Below are positions 11,209 through 23,979 of a stretch of DNA of 64,000 bases, in pieces (positions within the stretch are counted from its first letter, which is position 1; every line of letters begins with the position of its first letter). The position numbers and the translations under genes were made by a program. The DNA is taken from assembly GCF_000471905.2 (NCBI RefSeq), contig NW_006497600.1:1687990-1751989 (forward strand). The letters are read 5' to 3'. The notes under the pieces were generated by a model. The model saw only the letters and a program-made list of their open reading frames with translations, was not told the DNA's origin and did no database searches. This DNA is from Amborella trichopoda (taxonomy: Eukaryota; Streptophyta; Magnoliopsida; Amborellales; Amborellaceae).

Positions 11209-12489
11209 TTTCCCTAATCATAATATCACACCTAATATTATTTTATTTTTAGAGAATGGATACAAGGAAAAAGTTTATATAAGGGTGAGGCCCTACATAA
11301 TCAAATTAAGGCGCACATCAAAATTTTACTAGAAGAAATTATTTTATTGATGAAAAACCCTCAAATTCAATCATCTCGACCTCAAAATGTATAGACATGA
11401 GAAAAAATAGATTTCAAGTTTTGTAAATAGTGCATATTGTAATGTTATATCTAGACTATTATTTTTTAAGATTTTAAGTGATCGTAGATCTACTCGATCT
11501 AATATTATTTTAAATATTTAAATTTTAGAGTGACTTGTAAAGCACCTTTTAACATTTATTACACTCACATTATTTGACGACCAAAGCTAATATGAAAGGA
11601 AATTTTATTAGACTTTTAGCTTAAAAACTTAAAAAGATAACTAAAAAAAACGAGGGAATTTTGAATTTTGGCCAACGACTCTATCCCCTCTTTGACACCC
11701 CTCTCCTCTCTCTCCCCCCCTTCGCCTTCCCCATTCTCTCTCCCTCTTCTAACTCTCATGCCTTGCCATCCCCCATCTATCTCTCCTTACCATTCTTTGT
11801 TAGTGATCCAAAAGCTTCAGGCCTTATGAGAGAGCACCATTTTTACTCACTCTCTCTCCCCCTTGCCCACTCCATCCCTCTCTCTCTCTCTCTCTGAGCC
11901 TTGCCCTCCCTGATCTTCTCTCTCTCCATTTTTCACAAGATTAAGACGTTGTTGATGTTCTGCTGTTTGGAGGTCTCCTGCAATTGTTGGTTTTCTTATT
12001 TTTCACAAGATAAGGGGGTGAGAGTGGAAGATATGATGCTAAAATGAGAGATGGTCATGATACCTAATGGAGCCCCCGGTTAGTATATGAGCATTTTGGA
12101 TCTTTTCATAAAGCAAATTTTGTTTTTGGTTGCTATTGCTCTTGCCATAGAACCCTATAGAACAACTGACTTTTTCATTTGAAACATATAACCACTAAAT
12201 CAATTTATTGTTTGATGCATTGTACCCACTTCAATTATTGACTTGTTTGTAAAACTTGGTGAGAAACGATACGTTTGAAAAGTGTTCAATAAAATTTCCA
12301 ATAGAGCACTAATGGATAAGCACTTCTATAAAAAAAAGAAAAAGAAAAAAAAACTATGTTGATTAATCGTGAAAACATCCTAGATTCTTAAGAAAAGAAA
12401 AAAAAGGGCAAAAATTTCCTTGTTTGGGTTTTATATATTACATCCCCATGTCAAAGTACTTTTATGCATTTCGCTTTTATGGTGAAAAT
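11209..12489. other. AT-rich then pyrimidine-rich intergenic sequence
   Basis: At 11258-11345 there is a truncated end of the AAAGTTTATATAAGGG MITE family (compare 52407-52799). At 11680-11940 there is a strongly pyrimidine-rich tract (repeated TCTCTC/CCCCC) that could be a gene leader or simple low-complexity DNA. The open frame across it is an artefact of composition. No convincing coding exon follows. Confidence 0.4.
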
Positions 12490-13215
12490 GTCATTGTAGC
12501 TGTGCACATCAGTTTTCTCGACATTGTGAGAACATGTCTATGTTCATTTGCTTTAAGAGTGCCGATTTGCTTTATGGAAATTGTGAGGAACTCAATATGA
12601 TAGCATATGCTTTACAATGTGATCTACTTCCATATTTATTCACATAAACTAGTAGCTTATCCATTTTGTATGTTTCTATGAAACATGAACTCTCATGGGA
12701 AGTTCAGGAATTTAGACATATTGTTGACATTTTCCTTTTCCTTTTTCTTTATGACGACTTGTGAATGCTTAACATAGTAATAATAAAACAGCTCTGTTTT
12801 GGCCCATTTATACTTCTTACAACGGTAAGTAAATTTTGTGGCCTTGTGTTGTATTTTTGCATGTGCTCAAGATTCCTCTTATGTGTCGTTGTTACACCCT
12901 CAATCATGGATTTTTTATTTTTTTTCGAAAGGAAAGAACTTGGACATGCATGTCAATGCCATTCTAATGTGGTTTTTGGATGAGGGGCTATTTAATTATT
13001 ATTTTATACCTAATGTGGTTGTGCACATCAGTTTTCTCGACAATATGAGATCACATCTGTGCTTGTCTAATTCAACAATGTATATTTGCTTTATGAAAAT
13101 TGTGAGAAAACTAGTAAGATTGTATATATATATTACCAAATTGTGAGGAAACTAGTAAGATTGTATATATATTACAATGTGATATACTTCCCTATTGCAA
13201 TAACATCTTTATTTA
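12490..13215. repeat. diverged direct duplication, period ~520 bp
   Basis: The segment starting 'tgtgcacatcagttttctcgaca' occurs near 12502 and again near 13020. It is followed in both by 'ttgctttatg.aaattgtgag' and 'acaatgtgat.tacttcc'. The second copy also contains a local 45-50 bp tandem doubling of 'actagtaagattgtatatat' (13100-13170). No coding sequence is supported. Confidence 0.65.
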
Positions 13216-13574
13216 ATTCCATAGGATTGGTTTGGCATGAGCAAGATGTTCAATGGTACAGGAGCCATAGAAGAGTTGTCGTGAAAAAGTGATGATGAAG
13301 ATCTTAGAGTTACAATTAGTATCAAGAAGCCAAAGTGGTGCATTTTGAATCGGGAACAAAGATAGTTTGTATGGGATAACAAGAGTAGGAGGAAGATATG
13401 GGGTTTCAAAATCATGAAGTCAAAGGCCCGAGACCTTTAAGCATATGTATTTTCATGGCTAAAAATTCTTTTTGGGAGAGAGAGAGATGGAACAATGTTG
13501 TAATCATATTATTTGAATTTTATATGAGCAATGTTAGTGGAGATTTTTCTAGTAATTCATATGGAATTATCACA

Positions 13575-13578
<4 letters not shown>

Positions 13579-13613
<35 letters not shown>
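13579..13613. repeat. (TC)n microsatellite
   Basis: About 17 uninterrupted TC units. It is followed at 13625-13800 by two copies (period ~118 bp) of a unit containing 'tatttgatgg.taag', 'tggtttgaacc.tcaagtctct' and a shorter CT tract. Confidence 0.9.
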
Positions 13614-13615
<2 letters not shown>

Positions 13616-13799
13616 TCTCTTCCTTATTTGATGGGTAAGTTCTGGTTTGAACCTTCAAGTCTCTCTCTATCTCTCTCTCTCAAATTTCAAAAATAATTTG
13701 ATGTACTTTATCTTTGTGTCCATATAAATAAATCTTTTCTTATTTGATGGCTAAGCTGTGGTTTGAACCCTCAAGTCTCTTACTCTCTCTCTCTTATGC

Positions 13800-14912
13800 C
13801 CATGTAAATTATAGTTAATTAGTTATTGCCCAAGGCGGCAATAGTACTCCAATTATTCTAGTTTGAGTGGCAATGTCACCCAAAGAGAGTGAGAGAGCAT
13901 AAACAATACCCCAGTGATGTGTTTTGGTTTTGTTTTAATTTTTAAATAGCAATTTTGTGGGTCTTAAATTTCAAATAAAAGAACGAAATACCATGAAACA
14001 GGTTTCATGAGTCTCTTAATCACATCCTATGTGCATTTTAAGTGAACTTGTTGCATTTTTGTATTGGTGAATTTGTTTGCTCAATGTTATGTGTGTTGTT
14101 TATTGATATTCATGAGTTTTGAGATGTTGTGTTTGCTAATGGGGCAGCTTAAACTCTTTCTCACATATTTTTCAACCCTTCTCCATGATATCTTAAACGT
14201 GATTAAGAGATAAAAAAACACCACCCACCTTCAAGTACTCTATTACCATGCTTCTAATATACATTTTACATAAAGTAGAAACTATCCAATCAATCATTCA
14301 TTGATTTCATTCACCCATGCTGTTATTTTTTGGCTCCTTCCTACTCATTGGGTCAAGCGTGGTAGCTTCTGATTTATCAACATTCTTCGAAGATTTATTT
14401 CCCGCTAAACACTGTTGAGAAACAACCTTTTCATCATTTACAGTCTCCTTCAACTTTTGAGTTGCTTCCTTGCAAAGAGGCATGTGATTTTCGTTTACAG
14501 TTCAAGAAAGAGTTAAGGAAGGTTCTTTTGGTCAGGGACAAGGGACAGACTCCATATCTAACAAAAGCAAACAACACATTTGCATTGATATAAAAAAAAA
14601 TAGACCGATTAGAGATTGCAAATTAACCCCAGGTACTTTCAACTTTCAAGAAAAAAAAAAACCTTGAATTTGTACCAAGGTCCCACCATTTTCTACACTG
14701 CATTCAACTCCAGGATGCGATTGATGGTATCCCTAAGTGTCTCATTAGGGAGTAGACCATTTGCCATGACATTCGTAGCACCACATACGCACATTGACTT
14801 GGAAATGATATAGTCCCTTGTACCTGATAAGGAACATCAGATAAATTGGGTTGATCAAACATTGCTTCCCCAAATGCCTTCAAAAGATACAAAGAGATGG
14901 ACAAGACCACAA
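13800..14912. other. intergenic sequence, nothing recognised
   Basis: No coding, RNA or element boundary is supported. The right end is the 11-bp target duplication of the LINE (14913-14923). Confidence 0.4.
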
Positions 14913-14976
14913 TTAAAGAATAAATTTTTTTTTTGACAAATGTTATCAAATTTATTGTCAACTAAAATGCAGTTAC

Positions 14977-16122
14977 ATCACTCGCTCATTACATCATTCA
15001 AAATAGAAAAAGAATCCATAGCAACACCTTGTTTAGCAAAACCATCAGCAAGATCATTCTATTATCTACAGACATGATGGAACGATAAAGATAATTCCCT
15101 TTCCAAATTCACTACTTGAACTCAAAACAATCGTAGCAACTAGGGAACTCTTTATTCCTTTTTGCACCACCTAATCACGTTTTGGGAATCACTTTCGACC
15201 ATTATACCGTGACCCAAATTCATGGCTTTAATAAGGAGTAATCCTTTGAGCAAGGCTCTAAACACAACTATGTTAGCCGTGGCAGTTCCAATAGGTCTTG
15301 CATAGGCAAAAATAATTGACCCAGTCCAATCACGTACCACACCTCTTATCCTTGCATTACCCGGATTATCGAGGGAGCTGCCATCAAAGTTTAACTTTAA
15401 CCAACCTTGTACCAAGCGTATCCATTTACCAACTGGTCTCGTCTTAACTCTCTTAGAGACCACCAAATAGGCTAGATTAAGCCACACATCGATCTCGCTA
15501 ACACCTCTCCCATCCTCAATGGCTAACACCCAACACCATATCGTATAAATAATACGCTGGATTAGGCCTTCACATGAAAGACCAATTCCTTCAAAAGTAC
15601 GTCTGCTCCGTTCTTTCCATAACTCCCAACACATAGCTCCTTTAACAATTTGCCAAATCCTTGCCCCCAATTTTGGTAAAGCTAGAAATACTAACTGAGA
15701 AATGATACTCAAGACACTTTGAGGAAGAGCTGTACTGAAGCCTAGCATCCCAAAGAAGTAATACCATATATATATTGCATATTGACAATGAAGAAGCAAG
15801 TACGAAATCGATTCCTCATCCTCTTTACACATCAGGCAAACATTTTGAAAGACATTTCCTCTTTTAATGAGATTATCAATGGTAAGAACATTATTTTGCC
15901 TAGCCAACCAAATAAAACATTGGACCTTATGAGGAATAGGTCATTCCAGATTTGGGAAATCTGAGGCAACGACCACCTGTGGCGATCATGGAACAAAAGA
16001 GAATACATGGCTTTAACGGAAACAATGTCATCCTTATTGTGCTCCCAAATTACCTCATCATCAGTATTATTGGACATTACCACCTCATGTAGCTGTAAAA
16101 ATAAGCTCGAAACATGCGCCAC
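14977..16122 (-). pseudogene. LINE C-terminal zf-RVT and RNase H domains, decayed
   Basis: A zinc-knuckle-like segment (RQNNVLTIDNLIKRGN, CLMCKEDEESISYLLLHC) is followed by an RNase H fold: LNFDGSSLDNPGNARIRGVV, FRALLKGLLLIKAMN, MVESDSQNVIRW, HHVC..NDLADGFAKQGV. Two RNase H acidic positions (Asp in NFDGS and ESDS) are kept. The usual Glu of the AE.xAL helix reads Arg here. In-frame stops occur after WCKKE and before NDLAD. The frame ends near 14977, just before AATAAA and the poly(A) tail. Confidence 0.87.
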
Positions 16123-16689
16123 AAACTGGTCATTTACTCAATTATAAGGAAATTGGATATCCCACACCACCTGCTCTCCAACAACTTGATAAGTTTCACA
16201 TATCAGAGCATTTGGGGAAGAGGCCTTTGAGAACAATTCAGGGAATGAACTCTTCAAAGGGCAATCCCCTAACCACTTATGGTGCCAGAATGAGACTTGA
16301 GTGACATTCCCCACACACCACCTAATATCTATATGGAGATAGGCTTTGAACAGAAAAATATCCTTTCAAAATATAGATCTGGATGTACTTCTTCTACCAC
16401 CTCCAATCCACACTCCAAATCTATCAACACTGTATTTAGCAGTTAGAATCTTTCACCAGAGTTGATCATTAAACAACAAACTGTGCCACGACCATTATGT
16501 CAACAATGCCTCATTCATCAATGCCACTCTTCAAATACCAAAACCTCTTTTACATTTAGGGTTACACACTCTATCTCATCTTAACAAATGATATTTCCTA
16601 TTCTCCTCAAAAGACCCCCATAGAAAACATCGCGTCATCTCCTCAACTTTCTTAACTATAGCTACTGGATTTTCAGGAGAGACATCTAA

Positions 16690-17810
16690 TAAATGGGTAG
16701 GTTTTCCAAGCATGATTTAACCAAGGTCACATGTCCCCCAAGCGACAAATACTTTGGCTTCCATAAATCCAATTTAGTTTGAGCTCGTTGAATCACTCTA
16801 TCCCATACTGAAATAGGAAACCTAGAATCAGAAATAGGAAGCCCCAAATAAATTATGGGGAATTTATCCACTTTGCATCCAAATATTAAAGCAAGTTCCT
16901 CTGTCAGTTCACTGCTGCAATTAACCCCCACCATAGAAGTTTTTGCAATATTCACTTTTAACCCCACCGCCACCTCGCAACACCTCAGAAATCTATCAAT
17001 ATATTCAATATACTCCTTGGCCTCCGAAAAGATTAACGTATCATCTGCGTACTGTAGGTGAGAAATATAGGTGAGAAATAGAAGGAGTATCCTGCCCTAC
17101 CTGGAATCCCATGAAATTGCCCCTATTTACTACATTAGATATCATCAAGCTGAAACACTATGTATAAATGGTGAATAAAAAAGGCGACAATGGGTCCCCT
17201 TGACGGAGTCCCCTTGAGGAGTTAAAGAAACCTTTGGGGCAACCATCAATAAGAATAGAGAAATATGTCAAGGAGAGGCAACCATAAATCCATTTACGCC
17301 ATTTATCACCGAACCCCATACATTTTAAAATTTCAAGCAGGATGTTCCATTCCACTCTATCATACGCCTTTTCCATATCCAGCTTTATAACAACCCCCAG
17401 TTCCTTGCTTTCAGTTCTGAAGTGGATGCACTCTTGAGAAGTTAAAACACTATCAGTTATTAGTCTATTCTGAATAAAAGTTGTTTGAGGACCTGAAATA
17501 ACATTACTCAACACCTTTTTCAGACGCATTGCTAGGACCTATGCAACAATTTTGTACAAGTTGGTCAGTAACGAAATAGGTTTGATAACTAAGAGTTCCT
17601 TGACAACTGATTTTTTTGGAGTGAGAGCAATGAAAGTAAAGTTAACACCTCTAAATAATTCACGTCTATCTAAAAAGCTTTGTACCATACCTAGTAGTTT
17701 CATCAAGAGCATAGACCAGAATCTATGGAAGAAACACATAGGGAAATCATCAGGTCTTGGTGCCTTATCCCCTACCAGGGAGAACACAACCACTTTCAGC
17801 TCCTCCATAG
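16690..17810 (-). pseudogene. LINE reverse transcriptase domain, decayed
   Basis: Conserved blocks in order: GDKAPRPDDFP, LALTPKK-like (FIALTPKKS), PISLLTNLYKIVA, FIQNRLITDSVL, KLDMEKAYDRVEW (motif A, catalytic Asp kept), GLRQGDPLSPFLF (motif B), YADDTLIF (motif C, complement of 17040-17051) and LKVNIAKTSMVGVN, IYLGLPISDSRF. Stops and frame changes near 17.53 and 17.1 kb interrupt the frame, so no full-length enzyme is encoded although the catalytic motifs are still legible. Confidence 0.92.
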
Positions 17811-17999
17811 ATACCTCAGCTTCTAGTTATGTCGCAGAAGCCTTTGGAAGAATTTTAAAGGGAATACAACTCATGCTAGGAGTAGCGCATACTTCTAATG
17901 TGAATGACTTTCAGAAATGTTCATTAATTGCCAAATTAAGGCTATCCACGTCATCCTGCATTACTCCTTGGATAGTAAGCCCTGAGAGATCATTCTGCC

Positions 18000-19130
18000 G
18001 CCTACGTGCATTGGCAATAGAGTGAAAAAACGTTATGTTCAGGTCGCCCTCCTTTAGCCATTTGACTCGAGACCTTTGTATCCAATAAATTTCCTCAGAC
18101 CGCCGAAGTTCATTCAAAGCATTAATATTTCCAATTCTCTCACTAGCATGTATCTCAGAATACACCCCTCCACTTTGTACAGTTTGGTCGATCCCCTTAA
18201 TATCCTCCAAAAGACTGTCAATCTTAGCTCCCAACTGATACTTATTTTCTTTCTTCCATTCTAGCAGCTTATGCTTCACATATAGTAACTTTTTGTGTAG
18301 CTGGAAATCCGAGCCAAAAGTAATAGAATTTTCCCAAGTCCTCCTTATAAGATCCATCACACCCGCTTCTTCCAACCATCCAATCTCAAGTCTAAAAGGC
18401 CTTGAACCTCTAAGAAAAGAACTAGAACAAAGAAGAAGAGGTGCATGGTTCGAGGATATCCTAAGCAAGGCTATCACAGAAGCTAATAGAAACCTCTCCA
18501 AAAAATCATTTGAAACCAGGAATCTATCAATTTTAGTCATGATGAGATTCCCAAGACAATTATTGGTCCAAGTAAAAGAAGCTCCTAGCAGAAGTAAATC
18601 CACTAGATTGTGGTTTTAGATAAAACCATTAAACAATCTCATCGAAGAGTTAATCTGACCTCCTGAGGAAGAATCATCAGGTCACCAAATTAAACTGAAA
18701 TCAGCCCCACACAAAAAGGAAGATTCAAACCAAATAAAACCCTCGATAAGTCATTAAGAAAGTCAACTTTGAGTGCTACATTGTTTGGACCATATACATT
18801 CACAAGACCCCACGAGAAATTGGGCTTAAGGCCATTGAAAAGTATAGCTAACCCCCTATCCCCTTTTAAAATCTCAAAACTTTGCAGAATCTGAGGATTC
18901 CACAAAACCCACTGCCCACCCGAAGCCCCAACAGAATCAATGCCCACAAAACACACCGAACTCGAAACCCAAACTTCTCAAGCACCCACCATAGAAGGGC
19001 TGGGAAGTTTGGTCTCTTACAAAATTAGAACATTTGGTTTATACTTCTTAACCAAAAATAAAACATCATTCTTACTACTAGCACCCCCTAAACCTCTAAC
19101 ATTCCAATTTAAAATAAACGTCAGTAAATA
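18000..19130 (-). pseudogene. LINE endonuclease (EEP/APE-like) domain and following linker, decayed
   Basis: The start signature WNVRGLGG is at about 19111-19090. It is followed by GGQWVLWNPQ, WGLVNVYGPNN, GASFTWTNN, KIDRFLVS and SSNHAPLL. The family's SDH triad near the end of the fold reads SNH here (Asn near 18448-18450), which would remove a catalytic Asp if the alignment is right. Downstream is the typical linker (WKKENKYQLGAKIDSLL, RSRVKWLKEGDLNITFFH). A stop and frame change near 18.65 kb split the domain. In active relatives this domain nicks the target DNA. Confidence 0.85.
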
Positions 19131-20599
19131 TTGGAAGAAAAACCTGGACCTTTATCGTGAGGCCCATGTAAAGACGCATCGAACATGGTAGCATCACCAT
19201 CATCGCCAGAAGACTCATCGGAGCTGCCTACACTCGGAGCATCCACAATTGAACTCAGCTCCATGATCACCACATTAGCGCCTCTGGAATTCAGCGTAAT
19301 TGAAAAGCTGGAGGGAGCAGCTGACTTCTTTTCTTTAGTTTTGAGCAGCATCGTCTTCTTCCCCTTGCTCTGAGGAACAGTGCCAGGGGGCTTGTCGTAA
19401 TCTTCAGTCTAAAGCTTTTCCATAGCCTTCGGCTGCGTCGCATTAATTGTCACAGATATAGGCACCTGCGTCTTAATATCAGCCTCCATTTCATCCATTC
19501 ACATTATTTTTAACGAGCTTTCCCGTCAACTGAAATTCCTGGGCTTCACGCTTCTCTGCTTTCTCCTTTTTCTTCATAACCTGAAGGATCACAGCAATAG
19601 GGACCTCATAATCTAATCCCATATCTTCAAGAATTCCCTGATAAAGAGCGTCCTCTCCATCATCGTCAACAACTCCACTCTTTGCTTCCGGAAGAGTAGT
19701 AATAGGAATGACAGACTCAACTAGCACCATAGCGGACTTTAGATCAAAAGATTCTGCCACTCCACACTCGTTAGTTGCCCCATCCATAACAGATTGAATC
19801 GTCTTCATAGCAAGCTCCCTTGTTTCCTCATCAGACTCCAGTAACAAAATCACCGCCAGTTCATCTACTGCCTGGGGATCAAAGCGCGGCCTCTCCTCTG
19901 GGTTAGTCCTCTTCTTCTTACTTCATCAGCAAGGGAGAAACTTCAAACGATCAGCCATGAGTAGTGCACACAACAAGATACCAGTTAGCTGTTTGGAAGC
20001 AGCAACGAGCAAATTTTCCGACACCGGCCACGGGGAAAAATACTTCCTTAGGCCCTGCACTTCCACCTTCCCGATGAGGCGTTTTTCAAAGCTTATATTC
20101 CCGAAATCTTTCCTGAAATCTTCTTTCATGGTGTCATGTCGTGCCGCCTCAACCGATGCAATTTGTGCCACAGATGGAGCCAGTGTACCTGCAGGGTCCA
20201 CCGTCATCACAATGTTACCACGCTTCAAAGCATTGGCCGAAGTCAACCCCACTAAAGAAGAAGCCAACTTATAGGAATCTGGGAAACGCCTAACTGGAAT
20301 CCACCTTTTCCAAACTTTTAATTCACTCGTAATCGTATGCCGTTTCACCACCTAGCTTTGGCGTTCAATATTCTTTCCGGCCCAATTTAAAATTTTGTGG
20401 TTGAATTTCACCGGCCTAGCAAAACATGCACCCTTGTTCCAAATTTTCTGGTGAAATTTCACCAGAACCTGTTTTGCAGCCCCCTTACGTATCAGTCCAT
20501 TCCTCTTCAAGACTCTGTATCTCACATAGCTGAGCCATCTGGTCACTTTTGTGAAAATTATATGTCGTCGTACAATTGCTCTCCAAACACACATCTATC

Positions 20600-21200
20600 A
20601 AGAACAAATTATGGGCCACCTATAGTCTTATATGTCTCATGCAAGGGACTCCCAAGAAACGACTGATTTGAACTCTAACAAAAGAAACATTGGGCCCAAC
20701 TAAGAGCTTAATATCAACAACACGGTATTCTCCAAAAGGATTGACAATCTTCTTAAAGACATACTCATTCCAAACATGAAGAGGAACACCCCATAAGTGA
20801 ATCTAGGTAAGTTCCCTCTTCACAAAAGACGAGGGCATCGAAGGGCTCCATTCTAAGAGAGTCATCAACGAACCTCGAACTCTGTAAAATCTTTCCTTCC
20901 ATGCCCGAGCCACATCTTGGTCGGAGTAGTAAAACAAAAGCAGCCCTACCTTTGCCCAAAGAGAACACTTCAGGCAGATACAACAGACCCCATCCTCGTT
21001 TCGCCCAATTATTCAAACTAAAAGTAGCATCTAGCGGGGAACAAAAGGAACCTACTAAAATCTGTTGTGCCTTCCTATCAAGTTCATTCAACCCTCCAAG
21101 CTGCACCTTCGGAACATCGGAAAGGGGCCCATCAATTCTAAATGGAAGATGTCTCCCTATCTCCCTCATCTCATCCTTGACGTATCTTACCTCTACAGCT
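20600..21200 (-). pseudogene. LINE ORF1 (gag-like, DUF4283) remnant
   Basis: The translation includes ILVGSFCSPLDATFSLNNWA, WGLLYLPEVFSLGKGRAAFV and, in another frame, HLWGVPLHVWNEYVFKKIVN, then PFGEYRVVDIKL. This order (VG.F.....S......W, G...F.F, LWGVPLHVW) is that of the DUF4283 domain found in ORF1 of plant LINEs and related gag-like proteins. At least one frameshift separates the two halves (around 20.8 kb). The remaining ORF1 tail and linker (20.6-19.1 kb) hold open frames rich in Ser, Glu and Lys but no zinc knuckle that I can point to. Confidence 0.75.
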
Positions 21201-21606
21201 TTCCTTAGGGTTTACTTTTACACTGACAAAAGGCTTCCAAAAAAATCATTTACTCAAGACTTATCAGTTGTTTTGTGTCATGGGACAACCTTGGTCAACT
21301 AATCCCTGACCCTTTCTCTCTCTTCAAACTACTCAAGACTTAAGGTCGTCACTCTCTTCATACTACTTTCTCTCTCTTCTCTCTTCCATTTGAAACCTAC
21401 TCTGCATTCTTATTCCAAGCAATCCACCCACTGCCACCACCCAAAATCCATGCCCGTCGATGATGAAAGACGCCTGTTAAGTACCTTTACATAAGAAGCA
21501 TCCGAGAAAATGCATCGTTCCTCTGCTCAGATCTACAGCTGGCCTCTCCAAAACTCCAATCTCTGCCCCTTGATCCGCAGTTGCCACTTTCACAGTTAAA
21601 GAATAA

Positions 21607-23433
21607 TTACAAACTCCTTTCAAGATGCATTGCCTATGGTATCATAACTGGCCCTACATATCAAGAAAACAAAATTAAAAAGAAAGTAAAATAATTAAAA
21701 AAATGCATCGCTTTTGGTATTATAACAGGCCCTTACGTATACGTAGAAAAATCTTAAATAAAAGCAAAATATATAAGACTACTTTGGCAATGGGGATGCA
21801 ATGTATGAAAATCACTAGGATATTTTTACCATTTTTTTTTATAATTTAGGGTCAACATAAAATCCCACTCGGTAACAATCTTGAGGTAGCTTCTCCAATA
21901 CTGCCTCTATTAGGAATTTTGTTCAATACTTTGCAAATGTGTTGGATCTCAACAAGATTTACAAACAAGTCAATAATTGCAGCAGCTACTATGAATCAAA
22001 AACTAAACTGGGTGATTCTGATTTGAACTCATATTTTTTGGGGGGGATTTTTAAAATTATATATTGACTGAGATAATTCCATTTTATATCAGTCGCTTGG
22101 GTTTTTAGCATTGGAGTTACCTAAACAAATATAAATACAGTGAAAAATCAAAATAAAGAGAGAACCCCACACCAAAAAATCAATCAATAAATAGATAAAC
22201 AGTGTAAATTATAGAAAAAACCCAGGATTCAAATGAAAAAAAAGCACGGTCATCAAGTCCATGTTTTAGTGGACCTATAAATGCATATTTGAGATGAACA
22301 ATATGCCCTAGAGAGAGGGTAGAGAGAGAGGAATTATTAGCTTTTTAATTCTTCACCAAAAGTGAATATATCTCTTAATTATTAATCCATACCTTATTCA
22401 AAATCCAGATTTTGAGAGTAGCTTTGAACTTGAATGAAATAATGGGTTCTCAAAGAGGCAATCCTCCATTCAATCTTCAACCAAAAAAAAGGATGTCTTC
22501 CATCATTACCATTACATTCCTAACAGAGGTCTTGAGAGAGAGGGAAGACAAGGCGTGAGAGATTGGTAAGGCTAGAGAGAAAGAGCATGGGATAGTGTCA
22601 TGCGTTTCCTATGAAAGAGTGTGTGAACCTAAGTTTTTTTTTTTTTTTTGGAGGGTCGTTAACTCTAGAAAATCCATGTGTGTGAGTGTAAGTTTTAAGG
22701 GTATTTTATTTATTTAAATTTATTTTTTTATTTCTTACAAAATATATTATGTTGAGAAATATGGACTCTCAAAATTTGAGCTATATCCTATGTATAGAAA
22801 AATGAATAAAAATTTAAAATACGATACGTGCTCTAAAAAATATGGGACAAGAGAATAAATATAAAATATTGAGAACGATTTTAAATTTTGAACAATATAG
22901 GGGATACTTATGTGAGTTTCCCTTTTTTTTGTGAAAATTTTCCTTTTAGATCATTTTAAAAAGAAAACCGGACCTGTTTGGTCCGGTAGATTTTTTTTTT
23001 TTAAAAAAAACATAGGTAAAAAACCCCCCAATAAAATTTAAAAAAATATATAGAAAAACATACATTAAATATATAATATCTTATAATCTACATTTATCTT
23101 TAAAAAAAAAATGAAATAACTTGTTGCTGAAAATCTTCAATCAAGCTTTTAAGTTGTTGAAAATCTAATTTTACCTGTTTTTTTAAAGTTATTATTAGTG
23201 GGGTGGTGTTAGTGGTGTAATGAAAACCATAAACCAGCAACTACAGTTTAAAGGTGGTGTTTCAAAATTAACTCTATTGAAATAGTAAATTAGCTTACCC
23301 TTTGAATAGAACATCATTTAGACTTCTCCCTCCAAGAAAAGGCACCAAATAATTGGAACACCTCTCATGCAAGAGATAACATCGAAAAGGACATAAATTT
23401 GATGGGTCAATATGCCCTAACCACAAGCCAATA
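21607..23433. other. AT-rich intergenic sequence, nothing recognised
   Basis: A purine-rich patch (22310-22335 and 22535-22600, GA runs) resembles the complement of a leader but has no associated coding exon. Long A and T tracts occur at 22637-22650 and 22980-23020. No element ends were recognised. Confidence 0.4.
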
Positions 23434-23979
23434 GTTCAAACCAGGGTTTTAAAAAACGTCGAGTCAAACCGGACTCGTCCAGTTCGACTCGGGAATCATT
23501 CGAGGACGCGTTGGTTCTGCACATAAAATGGGAATCGCCCGTGTCTAGAGAGAACCGGGCGATTCCCAATAGTAGATTCGCGATTCCGTCCGAGTCACCG
23601 GGAAGAACACGGGTTGCACAGTGTTCTTCACTGGATTTCGATTTTTTTTGTCATTTTGTGATCGATTTTCAACGTTTTCAGCCTTATGAACGAATCTTAC
23701 AGGCTTTAATTCAAATTTCGAATCATTTTCACTCGATAAAACGAATTAAAACCACTATTTTTTATCAACAAATTTGGATTGCCGAGTGAGTTTTAGGGTT
23801 TCCGCCATTTCAGTGATTTCAATCGAAATAAAGCTTCATTTTTTGTAAAATTTCAGGCTGAGTGATTGTAAGAGTGTTGGTCAGAATTTTGTGTTCATAA
23901 TTTGTGATTATCTTGGAGGAATACATATCAATTTTGAATTTGAAGGCACGAATGCACGAAGAATAGGTAAAAACTCTGT

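Larger units (their letters stand above)
14924..21595 (-). mobile_element. LINE (plant L1 type) with both ends present, decayed coding, 11-bp TSD
   Basis: Identical 11-bp flanks TTAAAGAATAA lie at 14913-14923 and 21596-21606. On the minus strand the element runs from 21595 to a poly(A) tail (T tract on the plus strand, about 14925-14934), with AATAAA (14951-14956 complement) just before it. The order on the minus strand is: 5' leader, gag-like DUF4283 ORF1 (about 21.2-20.6 kb), linker, endonuclease (from about 19.11 kb), reverse transcriptase with YADD (17040-17051), zinc-knuckle (zf-RVT) and RNase H (ending near 14977). This domain order is that of plant L1 elements with a C-terminal RNase H. 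Coding is broken by stops and frameshifts, so it is inactive, but target-primed insertion of a whole element is well supported by tail and TSD. Confidence 0.93.

Noticed and set aside
11661..11897. 78-residue plus-strand frame in a pyrimidine-rich tract
   Set aside because: Composition-driven Leu/Ser/Pro text with no recognisable domain, splice context or downstream exons.
13640..13770. tRNA-like 'tggtttgaacc' words
   Set aside because: No cloverleaf, no A box at the proper spacing, and the words are part of a tandem duplicated repeat.
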